Origin: CBDCFT01 sp965216365
Lineage (GTDB): Bacteria; Pseudomonadota; Gammaproteobacteria; Arenicellales; CBDCFT01
Reading direction: 5' to 3'
DNA: 64,000 bases
NCBI GenBank assembly: GCA_965216365.1
Contig: CBDCFT010000025.1
Location: forward strand, 1 to 64,000
The notes under the pieces are model-generated. The model did no database searches. It was not told the origin of the DNA and saw nothing but the letters and a program-made list of their open reading frames with translations. The position numbers and the translations under genes are program-made. This document shows, piece after piece, positions 23,797 to 34,188 of this stretch (the stretch's first letter is position 1; each line of letters opens with the position of its first letter).

Positions 23797-24870
23797 TTAA
23801 GCGGCCCGGTCGTCCCAATGCCCTTGGATTCCACGTAGCAATGCACGCTTGGAAACCACACCGACCGCTTTGCCATCGTGTTCAACAATAATCGGGTGAT
23901 CGGATTCAATAGATAGATCGGCTAATCTGTTTAGATCATCGTCCGGCACCGCCCGGGGACATTGACTTCGGTCTAATACCCCACGCTTGGATTCGTAGGC
24001 ATCGATATTTTCCATCACCCGGCTGGCGGACACCAAGTGCAAATTGGAAATACCGGCTACAAAATCCGCGACATAGTCGTCGACGGGATCGGTCACAATA
24101 GCTTCCGGTGTACCGATTTGCACTAACGCGCCGTCTTTCATAATTGCGATTCGATCACCGATACGTATCGCTTCATCCAGATCATGGGTAATAAACAATG
24201 TGGTTTTTTTCATTTCCGCCGCAAGCTGCACAAATTGATCTTGAAGTTGCCGTCGTATGAGGGGATCGAGGGCGGAAAAAGGCTCGTCCATTAATAGTAT
24301 GTGCGGATCGGCGGCGATGGCGCGCGACAAACCCACCCGTTGCTGCATGCCCCCGGACAACTCATCCGGATAACGCTCATCCCACCCTTCAAGATCCACC
24401 GCAGTCAACGCTTTCCTGGCTACCGAATAGCGCTCATCCTTATTTACACCCCTTACCTCTAAGGCGAAAGCGACATTATCCAATACTGTCCGATGGGGCA
24501 TTAAAGCCATATTCTGAAATACCATGCCGATCTTGGACGCACGCAGCTCGCGTAATTGCCGGGCATTGAGACCGTTTACGTCCTGTCCTTCGATAAACAC
24601 ATGACCCGACGTCGGTTCGATAAGACGATTTACATGACGAATCAGGGTGGACTTGCCGGAACCGGACAAACCCATAATGCAAAAAATCTCTCCTTCTTGC
24701 ACGGAGAAACTGGCATCGACTACACCCACCACGCATTCAAACTGGTCCCGTATTTCCAGTTTACCCAAACCACGATCACTGACCGCACGCATGGCTTCGT
24801 CCGCACGACTACCAAAAATCTTCCACAGATTTCGGCATTCGATAACGGATTCATTACTAGCAGCAGACAT
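23797..24870 (-). CDS. proV: Glycine betaine/proline ABC transporter, ATP-binding protein ProV
   Basis: A 357-aa ABC ATPase. Walker A GLSGSGKST (about residue 69), Q-loop VFQNMALMPHRTV, signature LSGGMQQRVGLSRA and Walker B ILLMDEPFSALDP are intact. The C-terminus carries a shortened CBS region (residues about 290-350, RADLSIESDHPIIVE and GVVSKRALLRGIQG); E. coli ProV (400 aa) has two full CBS domains that sense ionic strength, so gating may differ here. The N-terminal GLGKLEIRDQF is also ProV-like. It is the first gene of the operon with proW and proX, downstream of the Rieske oxygenase gene. Confidence 0.94.
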   Translation of the reverse strand: MSAASNESVIECRNLWKIFGSRADEAMRAVSDRGLGKLEIRDQFECVVGVVDASFSVQEGEIFCIMGLSGSGKSTLIRHVNRLIEPTSGHVFIEGQDVNGLNARQLRELRASKIGMVFQNMALMPHRTVLDNVAFALEVRGVNKDERYSVARKALTAVDLEGWDERYPDELSGGMQQRVGLSRAIAADPHILLMDEPFSALDPLIRRQLQDQFVQLAAEMKKTTLFITHDLDEAIRIGDRIAIMKDGALVQIGTPEAIVTDPVDDYVADFVAGISNLHLVSASRVMENIDAYESKRGVLDRSQCPRAVPDDDLNRLADLSIESDHPIIVEHDGKAVGVVSKRALLRGIQGHWDDRAA

Positions 24871-24971
24871 TCCGACCCTCTAACTCTGAAATATTACTTT
24901 GGTCGATTGCACGTTTCTTTGTCTGCAGTATACAGGTGCTGGGAATGAAATGTCCGAGAATATCGGCTGTC

Positions 24972-26123
24972 CTACGCCACATTTCTTGCCATCCACGTGT
25001 GAAAAAAGTGGGTTGGTTTGTCCATGGCCGGAGAAAATACACCGCCATTAAATGCGGGCGATTGCCGACCGCGGTACATGCCCTCAACCACACCGATGTC
25101 CTCATTGAACACCTTGGTCCACGCTTCCAGTTGCGATTTTCGCGTCAGTTCGTACTGATCGTCCGAGGCGCCTTCCGATAAATAGTAAAGCTGCAAGCGT
25201 TCACGGGTTTGACCGGGTGCGACCGGTTGAATGACGATGGACCAGAAATGATCGTACTGAAGGCCCAAAAAGACGTTGGGAAACAAAGTTGGATACTCTG
25301 CTTTTTTGTCGGACCAATTTTTAAACCGCGGTAGCTCCGTAAGTCCTTTTCTGTCGGGAGCGTAAGTTTCGCTGCCTTGTCCAGCGCATAGGTCATCAAT
25401 ATAAAAATGGTAATGATCTTCCAATTTGGAAATCGTGTTCAAATCCGGATGAACCCAAGGCAGGTGATAACTTTCGAGATTGTTTTCGATACACAATTTC
25501 CAGTTTGAATTGAGATTGAGTTCAAGGGAGCCGTGGTTAGCGGCGGGTAGTAGTTGTGCAAACTGGTCGTGTTCCGCCAGGGAATAAATACGTCGTTCCA
25601 GCGGTTGAATATAGTCCTCGAAATCGGGCTGGTTCTCAGCCGGGTTAATAAACACCAAATCCAGCCACACGGATGATCGCACTTCCCGCAACCCGTGCTT
25701 TGCTTTTTCAAACCCGTCCGTTTGATGTTTGCCAAATCCGCCAATATGCGGTGTGCCGATCAGATTGCCGCGTAGATCGTAACTCCAGGCATGATAAGGA
25801 CATGTGAGAACTTTTTTATTCGAGCAGAATTCCCACACGAGTTGGTTGCCGCGATGCGAGCAGACATTGTGGAATACCTTGACCTCATTGTTTGTATTTC
25901 GCAGCATCACTAGCGGAATACCCATGAAGTCCACCGGTTTTATATCACCGGGATTCGGTATAGAACATGCTTGTCCCAGGCAAGTCCAGCTATTTGAAAA
26001 CACGGTTTCGCGTTCCAACTCGAAAAATTCGTTATTGGTATAAGCCCGATTCGGTAACCCATTGGCGTTGCCGATGGGCAGGTTAATGGTGGCGATTTCG
26101 TCGCGCGAAAGTGCTGCAGTCAT
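24972..26123 (-). CDS. Rieske non-haem iron oxygenase, probable quaternary-amine monooxygenase (GbcA-like)
   Basis: A 383-aa oxygenase alpha subunit. The Rieske cluster ligands are Cys88 and His90 (NVCSHRGNQ) and Cys108 and His111 (CPYHAWSYDLRG). The mononuclear iron ligands include His220 and His225 in ESYHLPWVHPDL, with the bridging acidic or Asn residues just before. The C-terminal VFNEDIGVVEGMYRGRQSPAFNGG is typical of the glycine betaine/choline/carnitine monooxygenase group. In this family GbcA demethylates glycine betaine to dimethylglycine plus formaldehyde. Placement beside proVWX and the dimethylglycine dehydrogenase supports that role. No reductase subunit (GbcB) is nearby. Confidence 0.88.
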   Translation of the reverse strand: MTAALSRDEIATINLPIGNANGLPNRAYTNNEFFELERETVFSNSWTCLGQACSIPNPGDIKPVDFMGIPLVMLRNTNNEVKVFHNVCSHRGNQLVWEFCSNKKVLTCPYHAWSYDLRGNLIGTPHIGGFGKHQTDGFEKAKHGLREVRSSVWLDLVFINPAENQPDFEDYIQPLERRIYSLAEHDQFAQLLPAANHGSLELNLNSNWKLCIENNLESYHLPWVHPDLNTISKLEDHYHFYIDDLCAGQGSETYAPDRKGLTELPRFKNWSDKKAEYPTLFPNVFLGLQYDHFWSIVIQPVAPGQTRERLQLYYLSEGASDDQYELTRKSQLEAWTKVFNEDIGVVEGMYRGRQSPAFNGGVFSPAMDKPTHFFHTWMARNVA

Positions 26124-26235
26124 TGAAGGAATCTTTGTTACAAAATTTCTAAATTAACATTACCTGAGCTAAGGTATTAGAGTAGTATTTCACTTACAAC
26201 CGAGGAATTTTAGGAGCATTGACTTAGTTTCACTC

Positions 26236-27144
26236 ATGCATAAACTCCGTCGTCGAATACCAAATCTAACTGCACTGGCATTTTTCGAAGCAGCAGGCCG
26301 GCATATGAGCTTTACCCGGGCTGCCGAGGAGTTTCACGTAACCCAAGGCGCGGTCAGCCGACAGATCAAGTTGCTGGAAAACGCACTGGGATTCGCTTTA
26401 TTTAAACGTCTTCATCGAGCCATTGAGTTAACGCCCCAAGGCAGGCAGTTTTATCAGGCGGTCACGATGGCGCTGGCGCATGTCGATACCACTATCGACA
26501 CTATTGTCGATACGTATAGTTCCCAGTTGATGACCGTCGCCGCGACGCATGCGGTATCGACTTACTGGCTGATGCCACGCATACCCAAACTGCGTAGCCA
26601 ATTTCCTGACTTCGATATACAAGTGCTGGCGACTGATTCTGAGTTATCGGAATTGAGTGGGAGTTTCGATGTAGGTATTCGCTACGGCGATGGTAAGTGG
26701 CCGGGTGTTAAATCGATATCACTGGGAACAAGCGAAGTATTTCCGGTGTGTAGCCCAGCTTATGCGCAATCGCATTCATTGGAGATTGTTAAAGATCTAT
26801 TGGACGAATCATTGTTGTACCTTGATGATGACAGACAAGCATGGGTCGATTGGCCTTATTGGTTCAAGCAATTGGGTGTTAACGAGGCATACCCTAAACC
26901 AGCGTTGCGGGCGAACAGCTACATGATTCTTCAGCAAGCGGCTATCGATGGGCAGGGCATCGCCCTGGGTTGGGAGCATTTGGTGGGGGAAGCTTTACAG
27001 TCAGGCGTGTTGATGCGACCGATATCCGCAAAAATCGAATCACCCCAGGGATTCTATTTAACGGTGGTGGAAGAGAGCGAGACCAACAACGACATCGACG
27101 CACTCACAAACTGGTTCGTATCCGAATTCAAACTATCTTCATGA
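26236..27144 (+). CDS. LysR-family regulator (GcvA-like)
   Basis: A 302-aa regulator with the GcvA-subgroup N-terminus: RRRIPNLTALAFFEAAGRHMSFTRAAEEFHVTQGAVSRQIKLLENALGFALFKR, a complete winged helix in residues 1-65. A periplasmic-binding-protein-like effector domain follows from about residue 95, including RYGDGKWPGVKS. It is divergent from the Rieske oxygenase/proVWX genes and precedes the dimethylglycine dehydrogenase gene, so it probably regulates betaine catabolism on one or both sides. ATG 26236 is the family start. Confidence 0.92.
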   Translation: MHKLRRRIPNLTALAFFEAAGRHMSFTRAAEEFHVTQGAVSRQIKLLENALGFALFKRLHRAIELTPQGRQFYQAVTMALAHVDTTIDTIVDTYSSQLMTVAATHAVSTYWLMPRIPKLRSQFPDFDIQVLATDSELSELSGSFDVGIRYGDGKWPGVKSISLGTSEVFPVCSPAYAQSHSLEIVKDLLDESLLYLDDDRQAWVDWPYWFKQLGVNEAYPKPALRANSYMILQQAAIDGQGIALGWEHLVGEALQSGVLMRPISAKIESPQGFYLTVVEESETNNDIDALTNWFVSEFKLSS

Positions 27145-27274
27145 CGTTAAACAATGTCGCATGAATAAATCTGAGTCGTGGACCCAAAATCCGTATGTTG
27201 CACCAATAATGTTATGAGACTACCTTACCGGAATCGGTGGCATCCGGACTAAATCACAAGCGAGGAGAGGACAA

Positions 27275-29723
27275 ATGAATAAACATGCAAGGGTTGTCGT
27301 GGTCGGCGGTGGATGTGTCGGGGTAAACGTCTTATACGCATTGACCAAACGAGGCTGGACCGATGTCACGTTGTTGGAACGTACCGAGTTAACCGCGGGT
27401 TCAACCTGGCATGCGGCGGGGCTGGTACCGCTTTACAGTTTCAGTTATAGCTTCGGGCGCATGATCAGGCGTTCCATCGAAATTTACGAAGCCCTTGAAA
27501 AAGAAACCGGCCAGGCGGTCGGCTGGCACAAGTGCGGACAATTACGGGTCGCCAACACGCGTGATCGCATGGACGAGTATCTTAACTATATGAGTATCGC
27601 CGAGACACAGGATGTTCATGCGGAAATTGTTTCGCCCGAACGTGTGCGCGAGTTGTGGCCGCTCCTGGCCGAGAATAAAGAATTATTAGGCGGTTTGTAT
27701 CATCCGGACGACGGTCATATCGCACCGGCCGATGTCACCCAGGCGGTGGCAAAAGGCGCACGCGACAACGGCGCCACAATTCATCGTAACACCGAAGTCA
27801 TTGGATTCGAGTCGCTACCGGGTGGCGAATGGAAAGTTAAAACCAACAACGGTGATTTTGTTTGCGAACACGTGGTGACGGCGACGGGCAACTATGTGCA
27901 GCAAACCGCAAAAATGATTGGTATTAACATTCCGGCTTTTCCTGTCTTGCATCAATATTGGGGTGACCGAACCGGTTGCGGAAGTTGAGCAACGTCAGGC
28001 TGAAGATCTACCCGAAATGCCGGTGTTGCGCGATGAAACTATTAACGGGTATGTGCGCGAAGAGCGCAACGGTTTGATGTTTGGACCCTATGAACGGCCG
28101 GACAAACTCGAACACTTCGCACGCGACGGCGTACCGGAAGGGTTTGGTGCCGATCTGTTACCGGAAAATTTCGATGCGGTGGAAGTCAATTGGGAAGCGG
28201 TGACCAAGCTTGTCCCGATACTCGGCGAGGTGGGTATCAAAAACAACGTTCGCGGGCCGATTTGCGTCACACCGGATAATCTGCCACTCGTCGGACCTGC
28301 GACGGGTTTGAAAAACTTCTGGCTGGCGGAAGGATTCTCCGGCGGCATCTTGGGTGGCGGCGGCGTGGGTGAACAAATCGCCAACTGGATAGTCGACGGT
28401 GAGTCCGAATTCGATTTATCCGAGATCGACTCACGTCGGTTTGGCGACTACGCAAATAAAGAATGGGTTGGAGTAAAAAACAAAGAAGCCTTCGGTCACA
28501 ATTTCGGCATTCATTATCCCGGTTATGAATGGCCTGAAGGCCGCCCGTCCAAAACCATGCCGTGTTTTGACCGTTTGACCGAAAGCGGTGCCGTGTGGGG
28601 TGCTGTGTACGGTTGGGAAACGCCTTTGTGGTATGCACCGCAGGGTGTCGAAGCCAAAGACATTTATAGCTATCGTGAATTCAATTATTTCCCCCACGTA
28701 GGTGCGGAAGTCAAAGCCGTGCGCGAAAGTGTTGGCCTGTTTGAAATGACTTCCATGGCGAAATTTGAAGTGTCGGGCGTTGGCGCCGAAGCTTGGTTAA
28801 ATTCGATCTTAGCTAACCGAATGCCAAGCAAGATCGGCGGTATGGCGTTATGTCATCTTCTAACCGAACGCGGTGGTGTACGCGCCGAGTTTACCGTTAC
28901 GCGATTATCCGAAACCGACTTTTATCTTGTTGGCACACCGCGTGGCGAACGGCATGACTTCGATTGTTTAAACAAGCTCGCGCCGAATGACGGTAGCGTT
29001 GCCATACGCAACGTCACCCTGGAGCGGGGTTGTTTCACCATTGTCGGGCCATCAGCGCGCGATGTGTTGCAACCCATAACCGAGACGGATTTATCTAACG
29101 AAACTTTCCCCTGGTTGACGGCACAAACGACGACAGTCGGCTTGGCGTCGGACGTGCGCATGTTGCGCGTCAACTACGAAGGTGAATTGGGTTGGGAGCT
29201 GTATCATCCGATTTGTCATCAATTGCCCCTGTTCGATGCGATCATGCAAGCAGGGAAAGAACTTGGCATTCGGTTGGCCGGCAACCGGGCCATCGAATCC
29301 ATGCGTTTGGACAAATCATATCGCGCGATGTACCGGGATTTGAATATCGAATACACGGCGTTGGAAGCGGGACTGGATCGATTTGTTCGATTCGATAAAG
29401 AAAATGGTTTTATCGGCCGCGATGCATTGGCGAAGCAACGCGAACAAGGCTTGTCCCAAAAAATGGTCACATTAAAAGTAGACACCACCGATGCCGATGC
29501 TTACATGAACGAAGGTGTTTACAGAAACGACAAGCTCGTCGGACGCGTCACCTCCGGTGCGCACTCGCATCACTTTGGTCATTGTATTTCCATGGCTTAT
29601 CTCGACATTGGATTTACGACACCCGGAACGGAGTTAGAAATTCCATTATTGGGTGAACGCCGACCTGCTGTTGTGTTGCAAGATTCACCTTACGATCCGA
29701 ACAACGAAAGACCGCGCACGTAG
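27275..29723 (+). pseudogene. Dimethylglycine/sarcosine dehydrogenase-family flavoprotein with a one-base frameshift
   Basis: A gene for an 815-aa FAD and folate enzyme, interrupted by one extra G in GGGG at 27960-27963. The first frame runs from MNKHARVVVVGGGCVGVNVL to PVLHQYW. After removing one G it continues VTEPVAEVEQR to the end at 29723. Domains: N-terminal FAD fold with GSTWHAAGLVPLYS, containing the His that links FAD covalently in this family; a middle DAO/FAO region; and a C-terminal aminomethyltransferase (GcvT-like) domain from about residue 420 that passes the one-carbon unit to tetrahydrofolate. It would convert dimethylglycine or sarcosine, the products of betaine demethylation. 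The Shine-Dalgarno gaggagagg precedes the ATG. Confidence 0.85.
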
Positions 29724-29728
29724 ACCCG

Positions 29729-31256
29729 ATGGCACGCGACGCGGATATTAAGCGGCGTGGCGGCAGCGCGTCGCGCCGCGCGCAACGGCAGAATGCGCCC
29801 GTTATTCATAAGCCTACTTTAGTGCGGAATATTCCGGTTTATGAAATCGCGAGCACCAAAGGTGTTGAACAAGTTCACGACTTCGCCATGCGTATTGTCG
29901 AAGACATTGGCGTCGAGTTTCGCGATGCTGAATCCATCGAATACTGGAAACAAATCGACGCCGAAGTCGATGGCGAAAGAGTCCGCTTGTCACGTGAAAA
30001 ATTATTGGAGTTAATTGACAAGGCACCGGCCGAATACACCCATCATGCACGCAATCCCGAACGCAGCGTCAAAGTCGGTGGCCGCAACATGGTGTTTGCG
30101 CCATCTTACGGTCCGCCGTTTATTCGTGACCTGGAAGACCAGCGTCGTCATGCGACGCTGGAAGATTTAAACAATCTACAAAAAATTAATCACATGGCGC
30201 CCGCCGTGCATATCGCGGGTGGTCCCATCGTTGAACCTGTCGATGTACCTGTGCCGCATCGCCATTTACACATGGCGTATAGTGGTCTTAAGTATTCGGA
30301 CAAACCCATCGTCGGCAATGTCACCGCACGGGAACGCGCCCAAGACACCGTCGACATGATGAAAATTGTTTTTGGCGATGAGTTCGCGACGAATAACACC
30401 TGCACCACATCGCTCATCAACAGTAACTCACCCTTGGTATGGGACAAAACCATGTTGGATGCGGTAAAAGTGTACGCCGCCAACAATCAAGCGGTGTTGT
30501 GCTCGCCGTTTTCCATGACGGGCGCAAGTACACCGGCAAGCAATGTCGGCACCATGGCCGTAGTGACGGCGGAAGCGTTGATGTGCATCGCATTGGCGCA
30601 AATCATTCGTCCGGGTTCGCCCATGTTATTCGGCGTGCCGGCCATGACCGTGTCGTTAAAAACCGGTGCGCCGGTGCACGGCTGTCCCGACTCCGCGCTA
30701 GTTCAATTGCTCGCGGGTCAAATGGCGAAGAAATACAACTTACCGCATCGTGGCATCGTTAATTGCGCGACATCAAAAACCGCGGACATTCACGCGGGCT
30801 ACGATTCCATGTGGGGATTATTTTCAGGCGTTTTGGCCGGTGCGCATTGGATTACCATGGCCGGTGGCATGATGGAAGGCACTTTAGGGCTGAGTTATGC
30901 CAAAACTGTTTTAGATTGCGACCAGTGCAATGCCTTTTATCACTTCGCTCAGGGCTATCAATTCGACGACATCGAAGAGATTTTCGAAACCATCAAAGAA
31001 GTCGGCCCAGGGTAACCACTATCTCGGTGCCGCCCACACTCGTCGCGGCAAATTATTTGAACACGAACTGCAAAGCAATATCACTTATGAACAATGGTTT
31101 GCCGAAGGCAGCAAAACCGCCGAACAACTCGGACTCGAAGAAGCTAAACGCCGACTAGAACGTTACGAACTACCTCCGATAGATTCCGAACTCGATAAAG
31201 CACTACTGGACTTTGTCAAAAAACGGGAAAGCGAAATCTCTCTAGTCGCCGCTTAA
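29729..31256 (+). pseudogene. Trimethylamine methyltransferase (MttB/COG5598)-family protein with a one-base frameshift
   Basis: A 508-aa corrinoid methyltransferase-type protein. An extra G in GGG at 31010-31012 makes a premature stop after IKEVGPG; removing it restores GNHYLGAAHTRRGKLFEHELQ and a C-terminus to 31256. The N-terminal 15 residues are basic (RRGGSASRRAQRQ). Conserved family segments include VGGRNMVFAPSYGPPFIRDLE and INHMAPAVHIAGGPIVEP. No in-frame amber codon is seen in the body of the gene, so it belongs to the non-pyrrolysine branch, where glycine betaine methyltransferase (MtgB) sits. It is 5 nt downstream of the dimethylglycine dehydrogenase gene. Confidence 0.85.
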
Positions 31257-31299
31257 GCTATTCTGTGCAATGTATTTCGTTTTTTCGCCGTCTGCTAGC

Positions 31300-32010
31300 T
31301 CAATTTTTTGGCCACTCTTTGTATTTCGAAGGAAACAAATCAAATTCTTGCTTATTTCGAAGATCAAGTAGCGCCTTGTAGTAACGGTTGGTTGAACCTC
31401 GGTTCCTCAAACTGAACTGAAGCAACCAAACGTAGACGTCCGCAAGTTGTAAGAACCTACTTAAATGTGAGTGTGTAAAATGCACAGAGTCAACAAGATG
31501 ATTGAGGTCTCGTCCAAACGCAAAATTAGTGCCATTTGCCCGGTAAGTTGAGAGAGTAGTAGCGTACTTTTCGGAGACACGATCACTTTCTCTATCTCCG
31601 ATTAGCATTCCTACTGAGCACTTCGCACGAACGAGGTCGTTTGCACGCTCACAAAAAAGCATAAATGCAACTTCATCAGGATTTTGACTAGCGTACAGAT
31701 TTGCACAATTGATCTGGATTTCGAGCAGCATCACATCGTCTCTGGTGAGGATCTGCATAAACCGTTCGAAAATCTGAAGTCGGTCATTGAAGTTCGTCCA
31801 CGACTGAAATGCTTTTTTGCGGTGAAATATCTCGGCTGCGTGGAACTCGGTGTTACGGTTCAGAGTTCGATCTCCAAAACATTCTTCCGATAAATCTGAT
31901 AGCAAGATTTCTACATCTGCAAGATTGCTCTCATGAATACACACTCCCCCAATGTGGTAATGTGGATGGGAATCTTCATTTTTTGATTCATCAAAAAATA
32001 CTAGATACAT
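31300..32010 (-). CDS. DUF3800-family protein
   Basis: A 236-aa protein starting MYLVFFDESKNEDSHPHY. The YLVFFDES start, an internal LIGDRESDRVSEKY and a C-terminal FTHSHLSRFLQLADVYVWLL are the acidic landmarks of DUF3800, a family with an RNase H-like fold and presumed nuclease or nucleic-acid role, often found near mobile or defence genes. Its base composition is more AT-rich than the flanking metabolic genes. With the membrane protein gene at 32221 it makes a small island between the MttB-like and enoyl-CoA hydratase genes. Confidence 0.8.
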   Translation of the reverse strand: MYLVFFDESKNEDSHPHYHIGGVCIHESNLADVEILLSDLSEECFGDRTLNRNTEFHAAEIFHRKKAFQSWTNFNDRLQIFERFMQILTRDDVMLLEIQINCANLYASQNPDEVAFMLFCERANDLVRAKCSVGMLIGDRESDRVSEKYATTLSTYRANGTNFAFGRDLNHLVDSVHFTHSHLSRFLQLADVYVWLLQFSLRNRGSTNRYYKALLDLRNKQEFDLFPSKYKEWPKN

Positions 32011-32220
32011 GTCAACAGCTCTTGCTACTCTAGAATTTTATTGATGGTAAAGAGGTTGCGGCTCGGTAGGGCGATGAACTGGTTCTTAAAAACTTCAGCT
32101 TTATATTCCAAGCCTAAACTTCGAATGTACACATACGGTACAACACTTTGCGTCACATGATTGCTGTACTTTAGGGAGATAGAATTATTTGCTAAACATT
32201 GGCATGGAATAGCACTATGT

Positions 32221-32931
32221 TTAAGTATCTGCGTCGAATTCGTCGTTAGGTTTTTCTTGATTCTTATTGACGTTCACATTTGTGAACAGTTCGCCAAAGG
32301 CTATTTGTAGTTCGTTTCTACCTGGTAAATCAACAATTCGACTAAACATCCACAAGGCGATGGAAAATAGCACTATGGCCAACAAAAATAACATCGACAT
32401 CATAGCTATTGCAGTTACATTTAGTTGAACTTGGTTTGAGTTTTCAATCACTCTCAAGTAGTACAAAATCAACGTACTCGGAATGGCTGTAAAAACTATT
32501 GAAACTACAGCACCAATAACATGTTTAAGATTGTGCACAGATATCGGTATTTGCAAGCCAAAGATCGAAAATTTACGAATCGGTTCGGATTTATAACAAA
32601 TGCTACCATTTCGCACCGCCAAGAATTGTTTGTGTTGCGTGTATGTATCAAGTGCCAACTTTGGGCTTTCCGCGTTGCATAGCACCTTTATTTCAGCCGT
32701 CGTTAGAGGTTTTTCATAAATGGCGCTGAGTAGTTCCTCTAGAATGAGTATATCTTTTTGACTACCACTCTCAAATGTAATTTCTGAGAGTCGTGCCAAT
32801 TTCTCAATTGCATCAAGTCTATTCTTTTTTACTTCACGTCCTCTTGCATCAATCCATTTTGTTAGTACAAATAGTCCGCCAAATACAATACCGGCAATAC
32901 TGAGAAAATTTGTTAGATACTGATAAGACAT
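32221..32931 (-). CDS. Membrane protein of unknown function
   Basis: A 236-aa protein with an N-terminal membrane helix (LTNFLSIAGIVFGGLFVLTKW, about residues 5-25), a soluble middle (residues 30-135) that includes a hydrophilic helix ARGREVKKNRLDAIEKLARLSE, and two C-terminal helices (about 141-165 and 178-205). No family is recognised. ATG 32929-32931 is chosen because longer in-frame starts extend into the enoyl-CoA hydratase gene. AT-rich compared with neighbours, and 210 bp upstream of the DUF3800 gene on the same strand, so the two may be co-transcribed. Confidence 0.65.
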   Translation of the reverse strand: MSYQYLTNFLSIAGIVFGGLFVLTKWIDARGREVKKNRLDAIEKLARLSEITFESGSQKDILILEELLSAIYEKPLTTAEIKVLCNAESPKLALDTYTQHKQFLAVRNGSICYKSEPIRKFSIFGLQIPISVHNLKHVIGAVVSIVFTAIPSTLILYYLRVIENSNQVQLNVTAIAMMSMLFLLAIVLFSIALWMFSRIVDLPGRNELQIAFGELFTNVNVNKNQEKPNDEFDADT

Positions 32932-32938
32932 AAGAGAA

Positions 32939-33751
32939 TTATTTTTCAAACTGCGCTTCGCGCCATCGTATTGCGGCGGGTAAGCCTTCTTTTTTCCGAA
33001 TCTCATTAAACTTTTTATAGGATTCGGTTTCGGTTGAGTCGAGCAGAGCGCCAGCCTCGATGCCATAGTTGAGTGCCTCGCGAAAACCTGCGATCTCCGC
33101 GCCGCGGTTAATGGCGGCCTTGGTCGCTTGCAATCCTTCCAGCGAAATGGCCGCGACACGCTTTGCATAACGCTGGGTTTCTTCCTCTAATTTATCGTCA
33201 GGGAAAATGCGATTGACCATGCCGACACGTAATGCTTCTTCGGCGTCAATCATGTCGCCGGAGTAAAGTAACTCGCGGGATTTTTTTAAGCCCACAATCC
33301 AGGGCATAACAATGGCCGGCGAAGCCGTGGAGAAACGGATTTCGGGTTCACCGAACTTAGAAGTATCCGACGCATAAGTGATGCAAGACATCAACGCCAG
33401 TTCACAGCTACCAGCCAGGCAATAGCCGCGTACCATGGCAATGACCGGTTTGGAACAATCCCACGGTGTGTACTCAAATTCGACGCAATCGGTGAGCATG
33501 CGGCGCATACCCATGGGTGTACGGCCGCCGTAGTGCGCACTCCAATCGAATTTCAAATCGAAACCCGCGCCAAAGTTAGCGCCACCGCCGCTTAGAATAA
33601 TGACGTGAACATTGTTGTCAGCATCCGCTTTTTTAAATGCATCGGATAGTCCTTGCATAACGTCCGGGTTTATCGCATTCATGGCCTTTGGCCGGTTGAT
33701 GCGAATATCGGCGATTTTGTTGTTTACTTCGTAGATGATGTCGTCAGCCAT
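32939..33751 (-). CDS. Enoyl-CoA hydratase/isomerase (crotonase) family protein
   Basis: A 270-aa crotonase-fold enzyme. Family landmarks: IADIRINRPKAMNAINPDVMQGL, the first oxyanion-hole region LSGGGANFGAGFDLK, and CSKPVIAMVRGYCLAGSCELALMSC with the second oxyanion Gly. The usual catalytic Glu region reads FGEPEIRFSTAS. The family hydrates or isomerises enoyl-CoA esters; substrate unknown. ATG 33751 has a good Shine-Dalgarno (GAGAGG), while a longer frame would overlap the RidA gene. It is the third gene of the minus-strand run M24, RidA, hydratase. Confidence 0.87.
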   Translation of the reverse strand: MADDIIYEVNNKIADIRINRPKAMNAINPDVMQGLSDAFKKADADNNVHVIILSGGGANFGAGFDLKFDWSAHYGGRTPMGMRRMLTDCVEFEYTPWDCSKPVIAMVRGYCLAGSCELALMSCITYASDTSKFGEPEIRFSTASPAIVMPWIVGLKKSRELLYSGDMIDAEEALRVGMVNRIFPDDKLEEETQRYAKRVAAISLEGLQATKAAINRGAEIAGFREALNYGIEAGALLDSTETESYKKFNEIRKKEGLPAAIRWREAQFEK

Positions 33752-33770
33752 GGTTACTACCTCTCGATAC

Positions 33771-34167
33771 TTATTTTCCGATATATGCAATGGCTTCAAT
33801 TTCCACCAGCATGTTAGGTTCGGCCAAAGGTGTTTGCACGGTGGTGCGCGCCGGTGGGTTGTCAGGGAAAAACTTCGCGAATTCTTCATTCATGATCTGA
33901 AAATCATTCATATCTTTCAGATAGACATTGCACTTTAAGACATCGTCACGGGTCGCACCGCCTTGGTTTAACACAGACTCCACGTTCTTCAGTGTTTGTA
34001 TCGTTTGTGCGCGTACATCACCGACGCCAACGACTTCACCGGTTGCATCCCAGGCCACTTGCCCGGCAGTGAAAACCCATCCACCACCACTCGCACCAGG
34101 CGAATAAGGAAAAGTCGGACGCGGTTGAAAGTTTAAGGATAACGGGCTGTAACGTTTTTCTTGGCAT
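33771..34167 (-). pseudogene. RidA/YjgF-family protein with a one-base frameshift
   Basis: A 131-aa Rid-family protein. From ATG 34167 the first four residues read MPRK, then an extra T in TTTTT at 34155-34159 (A in the coding strand) shifts the frame. Removing it gives MPRKRYSPLSLNFQPR and continues into VAWDATGEVVGVGDVRAQTIQTLKNV and the C-terminal NMLVEIEAIAYIGK. The conserved Arg of RidA enamine deaminases is likely the one in PPARTTV (about residue 106). Such proteins remove reactive enamines/imines made by PLP or amine-oxidising enzymes. It sits between the M24 and crotonase genes. Confidence 0.82.
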
Positions 34168-34188
34168 GGTTTTCCTGTCCTTTTTTGT

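Noticed and set aside
29729..31256. Pyrrolysine-type in-frame amber codon in the MttB-like gene
   Set aside because: The early stop is TAA caused by a frameshift at 31010, not a TAG read as pyrrolysine; no in-frame TAG is seen before it.
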